Positions 1 through 7,113 of a stretch of DNA of 12,759 nucleotides are shown here, in pieces. Position 1 is the first letter of the stretch, and every line of letters starts with the position of its first letter. The stretch lies in contig JASFPP010000107.1 of the NCBI GenBank assembly GCA_050115915.1, positions 1-12,759 of the forward strand, read 5' to 3'. The notes below the pieces were generated by a model. It was given only the letters and a program-made list of their open reading frames with translations. It did not search any database and had not been told where the DNA came from. A program made the translations under genes and the position numbers. The stretch is from WTAW01 sp050115915. GTDB taxonomy: Bacteria > Acidobacteriota > Aminicenantia > Aminicenantales > Aminicenantaceae.

Positions 1-921
1 GGAGACAATTTTCTCCCAAAGCTCTCCATATTTGTTAAATCCAGACAGGAAACTATCATACAGAGCATCCTTATTTACTCGCACTTCTGGAGGTTTTTCG
101 TCTATGCCAAGACCGAAACCGAAGATGCTGCTTGGGAGACTGAGTGATGTATCTTTCCAGAGATACTCAAAATCAATCATTAGGTCAAAAAGTGTCATGA
201 TCACCTGTTTGAACATAGGCCCCAAATCCTTAGCCGGATCTTTGGTGCGGTGAGTCTTAGGAGAGCCCAAAAAGGTTTGGCATACCTTAAAGCGTCGGGC
301 AATGGCAATGGTCGTCATCCAGATGTCGATACCAAAATTGGCGATATTATCATTCCATAGTTTTTCAGATAAAAATGCCCGAGCTATTCTACCTGTGAAT
401 CCAAAATCTCCCCCAATAGGTTGTCTTACCCTCAAACCGAAAAGGGTTCTTAACATAGGATAAGCAATATGATTGGTTATAGAACCGTCATATTTGTGCC
501 GTACGTATATTGGGCTTACATAATTGAAACCTGCAAAAAGGGGCTCTCCCAAGTATTGAATCCATTGGGGAGTAATGCTTTTGAGATCTGCATCTACGAC
601 CACGATGGCTTTTGCATTCAGCTCAACGGCGGCCTCGAATAGATTCTTAAAATTATTTCCTTTTCCCTTAACACCCATGGGAGTGGATATATATATCTTG
701 GGTACCTTTGTTGGGGTACTCATAAAAGCATCTCTCGTTCCATCAGGTGAATTATTATCCATATTGATGATAACTGATTTTTTATCGGGGAAATAGGTGA
801 GCAATCCTCGACTAGCCACATCGGTAGGAAATGCAATAGAATCTGCTTCTTTATAGGAAGGGATACCTACAATGATTTCCGCACTGTTTACGCCATCTGG
901 ATTTTCAACGATGATATCCAT
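1..921 (-). CDS. GT-A glycosyltransferase, mannosylglycerate/glucosylglycerate synthase-like (3'-truncated by window edge)
   Basis: The first 307 residues of a nucleotide-sugar glycosyltransferase are present; the C-terminus lies beyond the left edge. The N-terminus has the GT-A opening strand (EIIVGIPSYKEAD, residues 15-27), followed by NMDNNSPDGT (53-62). A metal-binding DxD lies in VVVDADLKSITPQW (D110, D112). QPIGGDFGF (167-175) and FGIDIW (196-201) follow, then KTHR with His224. The order DAD...QP(I/L)GG...GID...KxHR matches what I recall of Rhodothermus marinus mannosylglycerate synthase (GT78), whose metal ligands are the DAD aspartates and the later histidine. A role in making a glyceric-acid compatible solute such as glucosyl- or mannosylglycerate is therefore plausible, but acceptor and donor are inferred. 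No signal peptide or membrane segment is visible, so it is probably cytoplasmic. The ATG at 921 is the first start after an in-frame TAG. The ribosome site is weak. Confidence 0.8.
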   Translation of the reverse strand, partial: MDIIVENPDGVNSAEIIVGIPSYKEADSIAFPTDVASRGLLTYFPDKKSVIINMDNNSPDGTRDAFMSTPTKVPKIYISTPMGVKGKGNNFKNLFEAAVELNAKAIVVVDADLKSITPQWIQYLGEPLFAGFNYVSPIYVRHKYDGSITNHIAYPMLRTLFGLRVRQPIGGDFGFTGRIARAFLSEKLWNDNIANFGIDIWMTTIAIARRFKVCQTFLGSPKTHRTKDPAKDLGPMFKQVIMTLFDLMIDFEYLWKDTSLSLPSSIFGFGLGIDEKPPEVRVNKDALYDSFLSGFNKYGELWEKIVS

Positions 922-941
922 TCTTGCCGTTTTCTGATTTA

Positions 942-969
942 ACTATAACAAAATAAATCAGCTAGTCAA
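942..969 (-). promoter_or_regulatory. sigma70-type promoter for the glycosyltransferase
   Basis: On the minus strand TTGACT (964-969) and TATAGT (942-947) are separated by 16 bases. Transcription would start near 935, leaving a leader of only about 14 bases before the ATG at 921. That fits the weak Shine-Dalgarno sequence there. Confidence 0.6.
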
Positions 970-995
970 GAAAATATCTTCTGTTATTCCAAATT

Positions 996-1190
996 TTAAA
1001 CATGAATTTCGGTTGATCGCAGCTGGAGAGTTCCCTCTATGGCGAAATCTATACTAAGAGCTTTTAAATGCTCGGCAAGATATGTGGTGAGCAGGGCAGC
1101 AAAGTCTTCGAACAGCATGAGATATTCCTCGATCTCAGGGAGGATGATAACCTGGGATAGCTTAGGTGGAGGATGAGAGAAAGAGGCCGG
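996..1190 (-). pseudogene. Unrecognised open frame, possible 3' remnant of a decayed gene
   Basis: On the minus strand a 64-codon open stretch ends in TAA at 996-998. Its translation looks protein-like, with phrases such as VIILPEIEEYLMLFEDF and LLTTYLAEHLKAL followed by IDFAIEGTLQLRSTEIHV, rather than the serine/leucine-rich text typical of a shadow frame. It has no good start: it is closed upstream by TAA at 1191-1193, and the only ATG (1118) would give 40 residues without a clear ribosome site. The same frame upstream of that stop also reads plausibly (LGHEDFPKQLCFGFKKES), starting just after an AGGAGG. This suggests one gene broken by a stop, or chance. I do not recognise the family. The rest of 922-1299 shows nothing else I can support. 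Confidence 0.25.
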
Positions 1191-1299
1191 TTATACTTCA
1201 GATTTGGTAATTTTTGAAAAACACTTAGATTCTTTCTTGAAGCCAAAACAAAGTTGCTTTGGGAAATCTTCGTGCCCAAGCCTCCTCAGTAGTTACAGC

Positions 1300-1767
1300 T
1301 TACTTATCCGCCCACTTGTGGAGCTCTCGTTTTATCTTCTCCTCGACTTTTTTCCCTATCTCTTCCCAGTCATCCTGTTTTGCATCCTCTTCATCTACCC
1401 AGTTTTTGATACCTTTTCGTACCTTTTCCTCTACTTTTTCAGCGATCTCAGCCCACTCTTTGTCTCGTGCGCTCTTCTTCCGTTTACTTTTGCACGAAGA
1501 GCCGCAGCTTCCTCCTAAAGCTATGATAGCTCCGAGTAAAAATCCGAAATTGTACCACCCGCCATTGTTGGTCACTTCGTACATTTCCACACTATCGGTG
1601 AACAGACTGATGATGAATGTGATAACACAGATGAGGCCATGCCATAGCCCAGCCCAGAAGCCAGCCGGCTTCTCATCAAATCTCGTGTTTCCTGGAGCAC
1701 AGCTGCTTGTAACAATGATGAGAATGCATACGCAGAGAAAAATAATGGAAAGTTTCTTGAATTTCAT
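1300..1767 (-). CDS. Small membrane lipoprotein with duplicated 29-residue C-terminal repeat
   Basis: This 155-residue protein is of unknown function. Residues 5-22 form a hydrophobic signal ending in TSSC, so Cys23 is a likely lipidation site, although threonine at -3 is not ideal. The middle part (EKPAGFWAGLWHG, about 32-44, a hydrophobic run to about 56, then NNGGWYNFGFLLGAII, 68-82) resembles a widespread uncharacterised family of short bacterial membrane lipoproteins with a PAGF-WHG motif and a second membrane segment ending in a basic stop-transfer (KSKRKK). The charged C-terminus is extra: two helical repeats, about residues 103-127 and 132-155, share W-x-E-I-x-x-KVEEK...K-x-W at a 29-residue spacing. 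An upstream in-frame start near 1815 would fall on the predicted transcription start. The ATG at 1767 has a perfect GGAGG five bases before it, so I chose that. It is monocistronic with its own strong promoter. Confidence 0.75.
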   Translation of the reverse strand: MKFKKLSIIFLCVCILIIVTSSCAPGNTRFDEKPAGFWAGLWHGLICVITFIISLFTDSVEMYEVTNNGGWYNFGFLLGAIIALGGSCGSSCKSKRKKSARDKEWAEIAEKVEEKVRKGIKNWVDEEDAKQDDWEEIGKKVEEKIKRELHKWADK

Positions 1768-1794
1768 CCAGTCCTCCTCATCAGATAACTCTTC

Positions 1795-1850
1795 CAGGGA
1801 ATACTTTTTTCCCAAGCAACATTTATACTACAGGGAATATCCGCTGTCAA
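1795..1850 (-). promoter_or_regulatory. Near-consensus promoter with flanking direct repeats
   Basis: On the minus strand TTGACA (1845-1850) and TATAAA (1822-1827) are separated by exactly 17 bases, with transcription expected near 1815 and a leader of about 48 bases. The nine-base sequence TATTCCCTG occurs twice in the same orientation. One copy (1831-1839) is in the spacer between -35 and -10, and one (1795-1803) lies just downstream of the expected start. Their placement suits a repressor operator, which is inference. Confidence 0.7.
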
Positions 1851-1958
1851 AATAAGCGGCCCACTTTTCGACCTATGGAAGGATGCAGATTTTGGGATAG
1901 CTGAGGTTGATAAAGCAAGGGAGAGGCAGGTCGGGCTGTAAGGCGGAACTAAACCTTT

Positions 1959-1981
1959 GATCTTTTATCCGTTTAAGATCA
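1959..1981 (-). terminator. Weak inverted repeat at the amidohydrolase stop codon
   Basis: TGATCTT (1959-1965) and AAGATCA (1975-1981) form a seven-base stem around a nine-base loop, and the stem includes the TGA stop of the amidohydrolase. There is no T-tract and the stem is AT-rich, so it is a doubtful terminator. Confidence 0.2.
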
Positions 1982-3169
1982 TTTAACCTCGCGGATTATT
2001 TCTCCGTTATGGATGACCAGTCTTAGCCTTAGTAATGCCTCAAGGTCTTCCAGGGGATTTCCTTTCACGATGAGTACATCCGCAATTTTTCCCTTCTCCA
2101 GAGTTCCGATCTTGTCTCCCAGGTTGCAGACATGAGCTGCATTTTTTGTAGAAGCCACGATGATCTGCATGGGTGTCATACCGGCCTCTTTCATCCATCT
2201 GATTTCCCGGATTGGCATCCCTAGATCGAATCGACTTCTGTAACCTGCATAGTCTGTACCCAGGGCTACTAAGCCTCCTGCTTTGACAAAGCGGTGCAGG
2301 TTTCTGATGGCGATATCTCTCAAACGAGGATTGACACCATGCCACAGCTCGAGCGTGGGAATCCAGTACACTCCTTGTTTAACCACTCGGTCGATAAGTT
2401 CATCCGAGGGATTATCCGTGACCATATGGGCGATATCGTCCACTCCAGCGTTCAATGCATGTTCAAGGTCTTCGGAGACCAGGACATGAGCAGACACAAT
2501 CGTTTTCCTATGGTGAGCGACTGCGACTATAGCCTTAGCCTCATCCAGAGAAAGCATGGGGATTTTTCGGCCAAAAGATCTTCCGCTTTCCAGGGCAATT
2601 TTGATGATATTTGCTCCATCATCTAGAAGAAAATTAGTTATTTCTTTAGCTTCGTCAGGTGATGTGACGGGTAAGCCCGAGGGTGATCCCCAAGGGACTT
2701 TGGGATACCCCCCAGGAACAGTAACCATTGGGCCTGCTGCTACAAGCCGGGCGAACTTGGGATCCTCATTAACTCGATCACGGAATGCGAATAACTTATT
2801 CCGAGGATTGCCGCCAAGGTCCCGCACTGTGGTTACGCCATTTTTGGCCCAGGTTTTCAGGTTGTGTTCATTGTACCCCTTGTGAACATGGGCGTTGATA
2901 AAACCCGGAATAAGGGTGTGACCCTCCACATCAATAACTTTGGCTCCTTCCGGAATGGCTATTTTCTTGAGATGTCCCACATCTTTAATGTGTTCGTCCT
3001 CGACGATGAGTACAGCATCGAGAAGTGGAGGAGCTCCTGTACCGTCGATGAGCATCCCGTTGACCAAGGCAAAGGCGCTCTCAGATGTTTCCGGGGCTCT
3101 GGCATTTGAATACAAAAGAGTAATAAACAGAAGTATTGATATATAAAAAATAAGGTTTTGCTTTTTCAT
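1979..3169 (-). CDS. Exported metal-dependent amidohydrolase (imidazolonepropionase/prolidase-like)
   Basis: This 396-residue protein is a complete amidohydrolase-superfamily enzyme. A hydrophobic signal sequence (about residues 5-20, then SNARA) predicts export to the periplasm or membrane. All expected metal ligands are visible: HVH in INAHVHKGYN (His94, His96), a candidate carbamylated lysine in GANIIKIALESG (Lys190), His218 (VSAHVL), His238 (DDIAHMV) and the catalytic aspartate in ALGTDYAG (Asp306). The C-terminus has the usual TKNAAHVCNLGDKIGTLEKGKIADVLIV-type closing segment, here about residues 351-378. This subgroup includes imidazolonepropionase-like and Xaa-Pro dipeptidase-type enzymes that cleave amide bonds in acylated amino acids or dipeptides. 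The substrate cannot be read from sequence. It stands alone between two long spacers, and a weak AGGA lies 11 bases before the ATG. Confidence 0.85.
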   Translation of the reverse strand: MKKQNLIFYISILLFITLLYSNARAPETSESAFALVNGMLIDGTGAPPLLDAVLIVEDEHIKDVGHLKKIAIPEGAKVIDVEGHTLIPGFINAHVHKGYNEHNLKTWAKNGVTTVRDLGGNPRNKLFAFRDRVNEDPKFARLVAAGPMVTVPGGYPKVPWGSPSGLPVTSPDEAKEITNFLLDDGANIIKIALESGRSFGRKIPMLSLDEAKAIVAVAHHRKTIVSAHVLVSEDLEHALNAGVDDIAHMVTDNPSDELIDRVVKQGVYWIPTLELWHGVNPRLRDIAIRNLHRFVKAGGLVALGTDYAGYRSRFDLGMPIREIRWMKEAGMTPMQIIVASTKNAAHVCNLGDKIGTLEKGKIADVLIVKGNPLEDLEALLRLRLVIHNGEIIREVK

Positions 3170-3540
3170 GGAGTTTGTTGTCCTATTCGATCGACTGATC
3201 TCTCCCCCAATATTGTAACATTTGTGATACCATAATCCAGGGTAAAGTTTCTCCTTGCTCGGTTTTATTATACGTAAACCATAGCATGGAAAATTTCATG
3301 TGGTGTCCAAATCTGGCTGATGCCAAATACTCATACACTCACCTGATCACAGCACATATCGGAGTTACTTTTTCTTTTTAATAGTGTTTTATGATTCACA
3401 CAGGATCCGAGTGATCTGATCCCTGATCAGGTCTTATTATTTAGGCTAAGATTCCATAGTTTGAGTATGCAGTGAACTGAAGGTGATTCTGATAGGAATT
3501 TGCATAAATCTGTCTTAAATTTCTGATAATAGAGGATTTA
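3170..3540. other. Long intergenic spacer (no gene seen)
   Basis: No convincing reading frame lies in this 371-base stretch. Leftward, a possible promoter for the amidohydrolase has TACAAT at 3212-3217 but a poor -35 (CTGGAT, 3235-3240). A separate exact TATAAT lies at 3267-3272 without a good -35. A six-base hairpin, CTGATC-cct-GATCAG, sits at 3416-3430; on the plus strand it is followed by a T-rich run, but no rightward gene precedes it. A long-looped repeat (ATAAATC 3504-3510, GATTTAT 3535-3541) lies at the end of the tRNA transcript. No clear intrinsic terminator for the glycolytic operon was found. Confidence 0.6.
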
Positions 3541-3630
3541 TGGTGCCGAAGGGGGGACTCGAACCCCCACGAGCTAAAACGCTCACATGGCCCTCAACCA
3601 TGCGTGTCTACCAAATTCCACCACTTCGGC
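3541..3630 (-). tRNA. tRNA-Leu (anticodon GAG)
   Basis: This is a complete class II tRNA of 90 bases including an encoded CCA (3541-3543). The acceptor stem GCCGAAG/CTTCGGC pairs fully with discriminator A. The D arm (GTG/CAC) holds GGTAGA. The anticodon stem CATGG/CCATG encloses the loop TTGAGGG, giving anticodon GAG at 3593-3595, which reads CUC and CUU. A long variable arm with a GAGC/GCTC stem is typical of leucine, and the T arm is GGGGG-TTCGAGT-CCCCC. It lies 54 bases downstream of secG on the same strand, with no obvious separate promoter, so it is probably processed from the operon transcript. Confidence 0.97.
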
Positions 3631-3684
3631 AAATTGGCAGGAGCTAGTGAAGCAATCCCAAACAAAATAAAATCTATACTACTC

Positions 3685-4113
3685 TTAATTCTTTTTCTCT
3701 TCCGGTGACTTTTTTTCTGGGTCTTCAGCTTTCTTTTCTGAATCCGGTGCCTTTTTTTCTTCGCCAGGCTGTGCTGCAGCTGGTTTGACTGCGGGATCTT
3801 CCGCTTCCTTCTTGACTTCTGTTGTGGCGGCGGGTTTTTCCTGCACAGGGGCTTCCTCACCGCTTAGGACAGATCTTGTGGTTCCTCTGCTCGATAGAAT
3901 CCACAGCCCTAACGATGTAATCATGAAGAGAACAGCACTGATCGTCGTGAGCTTAGAGAGAAGAGTTGCCGCACTTCGAGGTCCGAATACAGATTGGCTT
4001 CCCATCCCGCCAAACGCTCCAGCCAGATCTGCGGCTTTTCCCGATTGGAGCAAAACTGCCACGATCAAGATGACACAGACAATAACATGGATTATCGTGA
4101 TAAAAACACTCAT
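3685..4113 (-). CDS. secG: SecG, protein translocase subunit with long charged tail
   Basis: SecG is the small auxiliary subunit of the SecYEG channel in the inner membrane, which exports unfolded proteins. Two membrane helices are visible (about residues 4-22 and 57-74). Between them is the family signature: LLQSGKAADLAGAFGG, then GSQSVFGPRSAATLLSKLT (38-56). The core ends near residue 76. The remaining 66 or so residues form a low-complexity tail rich in Lys, Glu, Pro and Ala (for example KKAPDSEKKAEDPEKK), making this 142-residue protein longer than many SecG proteins, whose core is about 75 residues. The ATG overlaps the tpiA stop as ATGA, which suggests coupled translation. It is the last coding gene of the gap-pgk-tpiA-secG cluster. 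Confidence 0.95.
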   Translation of the reverse strand: MSVFITIIHVIVCVILIVAVLLQSGKAADLAGAFGGMGSQSVFGPRSAATLLSKLTTISAVLFMITSLGLWILSSRGTTRSVLSGEEAPVQEKPAATTEVKKEAEDPAVKPAAAQPGEEKKAPDSEKKAEDPEKKSPEEKKN

Positions 4114-4895
4114 TTTTCTTCGTACGCCTTTATCGCTTCTTTTGCGATCTCTATGAAAGATTCAGCACTTAGCGACGCTCCTCCAACCAGAGCGCCGCTG
4201 ATATCTTTCTCTTTCAATAGAGAAAAAGTATTGGCGGGTTTGACTGACCCGCCGTACAGGATTATAGCACATGCGCCCGTGTCGTTTCCATACTTTTCTG
4301 ACAGCTCCTTCCTGATGAACGCATGGACTTCCTGCGCCTGTTCAGGGGTTGCGGTGAGTCCTGTTCCTATGGCCCAGATGGGCTCATAGGCGATGATGAT
4401 CTTACGGACGGTGCCCGCATCAAAACCTTCGAATCCTTCAGATATCTGGGTTTGCACCAAGTTTATCGTTTCGCCATTCTCTCTCTCTTTGAGAGATTCT
4501 CCTATACACATGATAGGCGTCAGATCATGAGCAAGAGCGGCCTTAATTTTTCTGTTGACAGTTGTATTCGTCTCACCAAAGTATTGCCGTCTCTCCGAGT
4601 GCCCGATGACCACATAGGTGCACCCAATATCTTTGAGCATGGGAGCTGAGATTTCTCCTGTGTACGCCCCCTCATCCTCCCAGTAGACATTCTGGCCGCC
4701 AATCTGGATGGGACTGCCTTGAAGAGTGATATGGACATCACACAGAGCCGTAAAGGGAGGGATGACGACCACCTGCGCTCCTTCGAATTCATCGTACTTT
4801 TCCTGCAGCCCGCTCACAAGCTCAACCGCTTCTGAGCTGGTTTTGTACATTTTCCAATTTCCCGCTATAAAGGGTTTTTGATTAGTCATTGTCAT
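4110..4895 (-). CDS. tpiA: Triosephosphate isomerase
   Basis: The enzyme interconverts dihydroxyacetone phosphate and glyceraldehyde 3-phosphate in cytoplasmic glycolysis. The 261-residue sequence is full length. GNWKMYK carries Asn13 and Lys15, VIGHSERRQYFGE contains the electrophilic His99, and AYEPIWAIGTG has the catalytic base Glu171 followed by the mobile loop. ILYGGSVKPAN and LVGGASL form the phosphate-binding end. The ATG at 4895 has GGAG seven bases upstream, inside the end of pgk; a second in-frame ATG at 4889 is less well placed. It overlaps pgk by 14 bases and secG by 4, so translation of the three genes is probably coupled. Confidence 0.98.
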   Translation of the reverse strand: MTMTNQKPFIAGNWKMYKTSSEAVELVSGLQEKYDEFEGAQVVVIPPFTALCDVHITLQGSPIQIGGQNVYWEDEGAYTGEISAPMLKDIGCTYVVIGHSERRQYFGETNTTVNRKIKAALAHDLTPIMCIGESLKERENGETINLVQTQISEGFEGFDAGTVRKIIIAYEPIWAIGTGLTATPEQAQEVHAFIRKELSEKYGNDTGACAIILYGGSVKPANTFSLLKEKDISGALVGGASLSAESFIEIAKEAIKAYEEK

Positions 4896-6078
4896 TGTTT
4901 TTCTCCGATAATGCCTCGATTCCAGGTAATGTTTCGTAGGCGATGTATTCCAGGGATGCGCCCCCTCCCGTTGATATGTGGGAAATCCGATCGCTCACGC
5001 CCGCCTTGGCGACGGCTGCGACCAAATCCCCTCCTCCGATGATACTCATGGCATTTGAATTCGCTACAGCTTCGGCGATTTCAACAGTTCCCCGGGAAAA
5101 GTCCTCTATCTCAAAAACACCCATAGGCCCGTTCCACAGAATCGTTTTTGCCTCTGCGATAACGGATGCATATGCTTGAATGGTTTTGGGGCCGATATCC
5201 AGTCCCATCATACTCGGTGGAATAGGGAAATCGTCTAAGACCTTTGTTTCTTTGCCTGCGGCGACCGCAGCGGCAACGATGTGGTCGCGCGGCAACTGTA
5301 CATGCATGTTTTTGTCTTTGGAATTCTCTAGAATCTGAAGCGCCAGATCTTTTTTATCCTCTTCTACGAGCGAGCGGCCCACATCATATCCCATAGCAGC
5401 GAAAAAAGTGTATGCCATGGCCCCCCCGATCAGGACGTTGTCTGCCTTATTCAAGAGGTTTTCCAAAACAGGGATTTTGTCCGAGACTTTTGCACCTCCG
5501 AGTATTGCTGTGTAAGGCTTTTGTGGGGAATAAACGACTCGGTTAAGGTATTCGAGCTCTTCGGTCACTAGAAGACCTGAAGCAGATTTTTTAACGTATT
5601 GAGGGATGCCGACGATCGATGCATGGGCCCTATGACATGCCCCAAAGGCATCATTAACAAAATAATCGATGCCTTTAGCCAGGTTTTGTGCAAATTCAGG
5701 ATCGTTTGTTTTTTCTCCTTTGTAAAACCTGAGGTTTTCGAGGAAGAGGACCTGCTTTTTTTTGAGGCTCTTTTTCAGCGTGTCCACGTCTTCTCCGATG
5801 ACATCAGGAGCTATAACGACATCCTCTGTGATCAATTGCGACAATCTTTCTGCGACGGGTTTCATGCTGAGTTTGGGATTGAACTGGCCCTTGGGACGCC
5901 CGAGATGGGATGCGCAAACGACCTTTGCCTTCTGCTCGAGGAGATAGCTCAAAGTTGGGAGTGCAGCCCTGATACGTGTGTCGTCAGAGATTTGTCCTTC
6001 CTCATTGAAGGGCACATTAAAGTCCACCCTTAAGAAGACAGTTTTTTCGTTAAGATATAAATCCTTAAGTTGGAGCAT
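4882..6078 (-). CDS. pgk: Phosphoglycerate kinase
   Basis: The enzyme transfers phosphate between 1,3-bisphosphoglycerate and ADP, the first ATP-yielding step of glycolysis. The 398-residue length is normal. The N-domain has LRVDFNVPF (16-24), SHLGRPKG (57-64) and LENLRFYKGE (113-122). The nucleotide domain has AILGGAKVSDKI (191-202), WNGPMGVFE (315-323) and GGGDLVAAVAKAG (348-360), and the closing STGGGASLEYI (369-379) is intact. It starts 11 bases after the gap stop with no evident Shine-Dalgarno sequence, so it probably relies on ribosomes arriving from gap. Its last 14 bases contain the tpiA start. Confidence 0.98.
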   Translation of the reverse strand: MLQLKDLYLNEKTVFLRVDFNVPFNEEGQISDDTRIRAALPTLSYLLEQKAKVVCASHLGRPKGQFNPKLSMKPVAERLSQLITEDVVIAPDVIGEDVDTLKKSLKKKQVLFLENLRFYKGEKTNDPEFAQNLAKGIDYFVNDAFGACHRAHASIVGIPQYVKKSASGLLVTEELEYLNRVVYSPQKPYTAILGGAKVSDKIPVLENLLNKADNVLIGGAMAYTFFAAMGYDVGRSLVEEDKKDLALQILENSKDKNMHVQLPRDHIVAAAVAAGKETKVLDDFPIPPSMMGLDIGPKTIQAYASVIAEAKTILWNGPMGVFEIEDFSRGTVEIAEAVANSNAMSIIGGGDLVAAVAKAGVSDRISHISTGGGASLEYIAYETLPGIEALSEKNNDND

Positions 6079-6089
6079 CAGATCGAACG

Positions 6090-7085
6090 TTATACGAATT
6101 TCACGAGGTCTTTAAGACGGCAGGAGTACCCCCATTCATTGTCGTACCAAGCGAGCACCTTGACGAGATTCCCATCTGTAACACGTGTAAACAGGCTGTC
6201 AACGATGGAAGAGTGAGGATTGGAGACAAAATCTATGGAAACGAGGGGTTCTTCGCAATACTGGAGGATGCCCTTCATTTGGCCCTCTGCAGCTTCTTTG
6301 AATGCAGCGTTGACCTCATCCGCCGTGATATCTTTTTTCATTAAAGCGACAAGGTCCACCAAGGATACATTGGGTGTGGGGACTCTGATTGCGATCCCAT
6401 CGATTTTTCCCTCGAGCTCTGGCAATACGATTCCTACAGCCTTGGCTGCCCCTGTTGTTGTCGGTATTTGGGAGACGGCAGCTGCACGTGCCCGTCGGAG
6501 GTCCGAGTGAGGGAAATCAAGGATTCTCTGATCGTTTGTGTAGGCGTGAATGGTCGTCATGAAAGCTTTTTCGATGCCGAAATTTTCATGAAGGACTTTT
6601 GTGGGAGGAGCCAAACAGTTTGTGGTGCAGGATGCGTTGGAGATGATATGGTGTGAATTAGGATCATACGTTTCGTCATTGACTCCCAGAACCAGAGTGA
6701 CATCTGGATCGGATGCAGGCGCGGAAATGAGAACTTTCTGAGCGCCGCCGCTCTCGATGTGTTTGAGTGCATCCGGCCTCTTGCGGAATAAACCCGTAGA
6801 TTCGATGACCACGGTGATCCCCAGGTCTTTCCAAGGGAGGTTGGAGGGGTCCCGCTCGGAAAGGACCTTGGTTTCTTTTCCATCGACTATAATTGCATTT
6901 TCTGTAGCTTGGATATTTGCATTAAAGATTCCCAGCACAGAATCATACTTGAGGAGATGCGCCAGGGTTTTAGCATCGGCCAGGTCGTTCACAGCAACGA
7001 TCTCGATATCGGGATCTTGGTATGATGCGCGAAAAAAGTTTCTCCCGATTCGGCCAAATCCGTTTATTCCTACTTTGATACTCAT
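6090..7085 (-). CDS. gap: Glyceraldehyde-3-phosphate dehydrogenase, type I
   Basis: The enzyme oxidises and phosphorylates glyceraldehyde 3-phosphate to 1,3-bisphosphoglycerate in the cytoplasm. The 331-residue protein is complete. The Rossmann loop INGFGRIGRN (7-16) is followed by VAVNDLAD, whose Asp34 indicates NAD rather than NADP preference. The active site ASCTTNCLAP gives Cys153, and TIHAYTNDQ gives His180. RAAAVSQIPTTTGAAKAVG and the C-terminal YDNEWGYSCRL are family hallmarks. An AGGAGG lies nine bases before the ATG. It is the first gene of the leftward cluster, so the palindrome 29 bases upstream is well placed to control gap, pgk, tpiA, secG and the tRNA together. It diverges from nnr. 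Confidence 0.98.
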   Translation of the reverse strand: MSIKVGINGFGRIGRNFFRASYQDPDIEIVAVNDLADAKTLAHLLKYDSVLGIFNANIQATENAIIVDGKETKVLSERDPSNLPWKDLGITVVIESTGLFRKRPDALKHIESGGAQKVLISAPASDPDVTLVLGVNDETYDPNSHHIISNASCTTNCLAPPTKVLHENFGIEKAFMTTIHAYTNDQRILDFPHSDLRRARAAAVSQIPTTTGAAKAVGIVLPELEGKIDGIAIRVPTPNVSLVDLVALMKKDITADEVNAAFKEAAEGQMKGILQYCEEPLVSIDFVSNPHSSIVDSLFTRVTDGNLVKVLAWYDNEWGYSCRLKDLVKFV

Positions 7086-7113
7086 ATGTATAAACCTCCT
7101 GTATAAATGTATA

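Noticed and set aside
1064..1279. 71-codon minus-strand frame from TTG at 1279
   Set aside because: The start is one base after AGGAGG, far too close, and the translation is Ser/Leu-rich. A neighbouring frame in the same DNA looks more protein-like.
1204..1855. Two long plus-strand open frames (105 and 199 codons)
   Set aside because: They are antisense to the lipoprotein, which has a strong promoter, GGAGG and membrane features; the plus-strand translations are Ser/Phe/Leu-rich shadow text with no motif.
3416..3430. Hairpin CTGATC-cct-GATCAG with downstream T-rich run as a rightward terminator
   Set aside because: No rightward gene precedes it, and on the leftward strand, where it could end the tRNA transcript, there is no T-tract.
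3594..3860. 88-codon minus-strand frame rich in Lys and Arg
   Set aside because: It is an out-of-frame shadow of the repetitive secG tail and runs into the tRNA.
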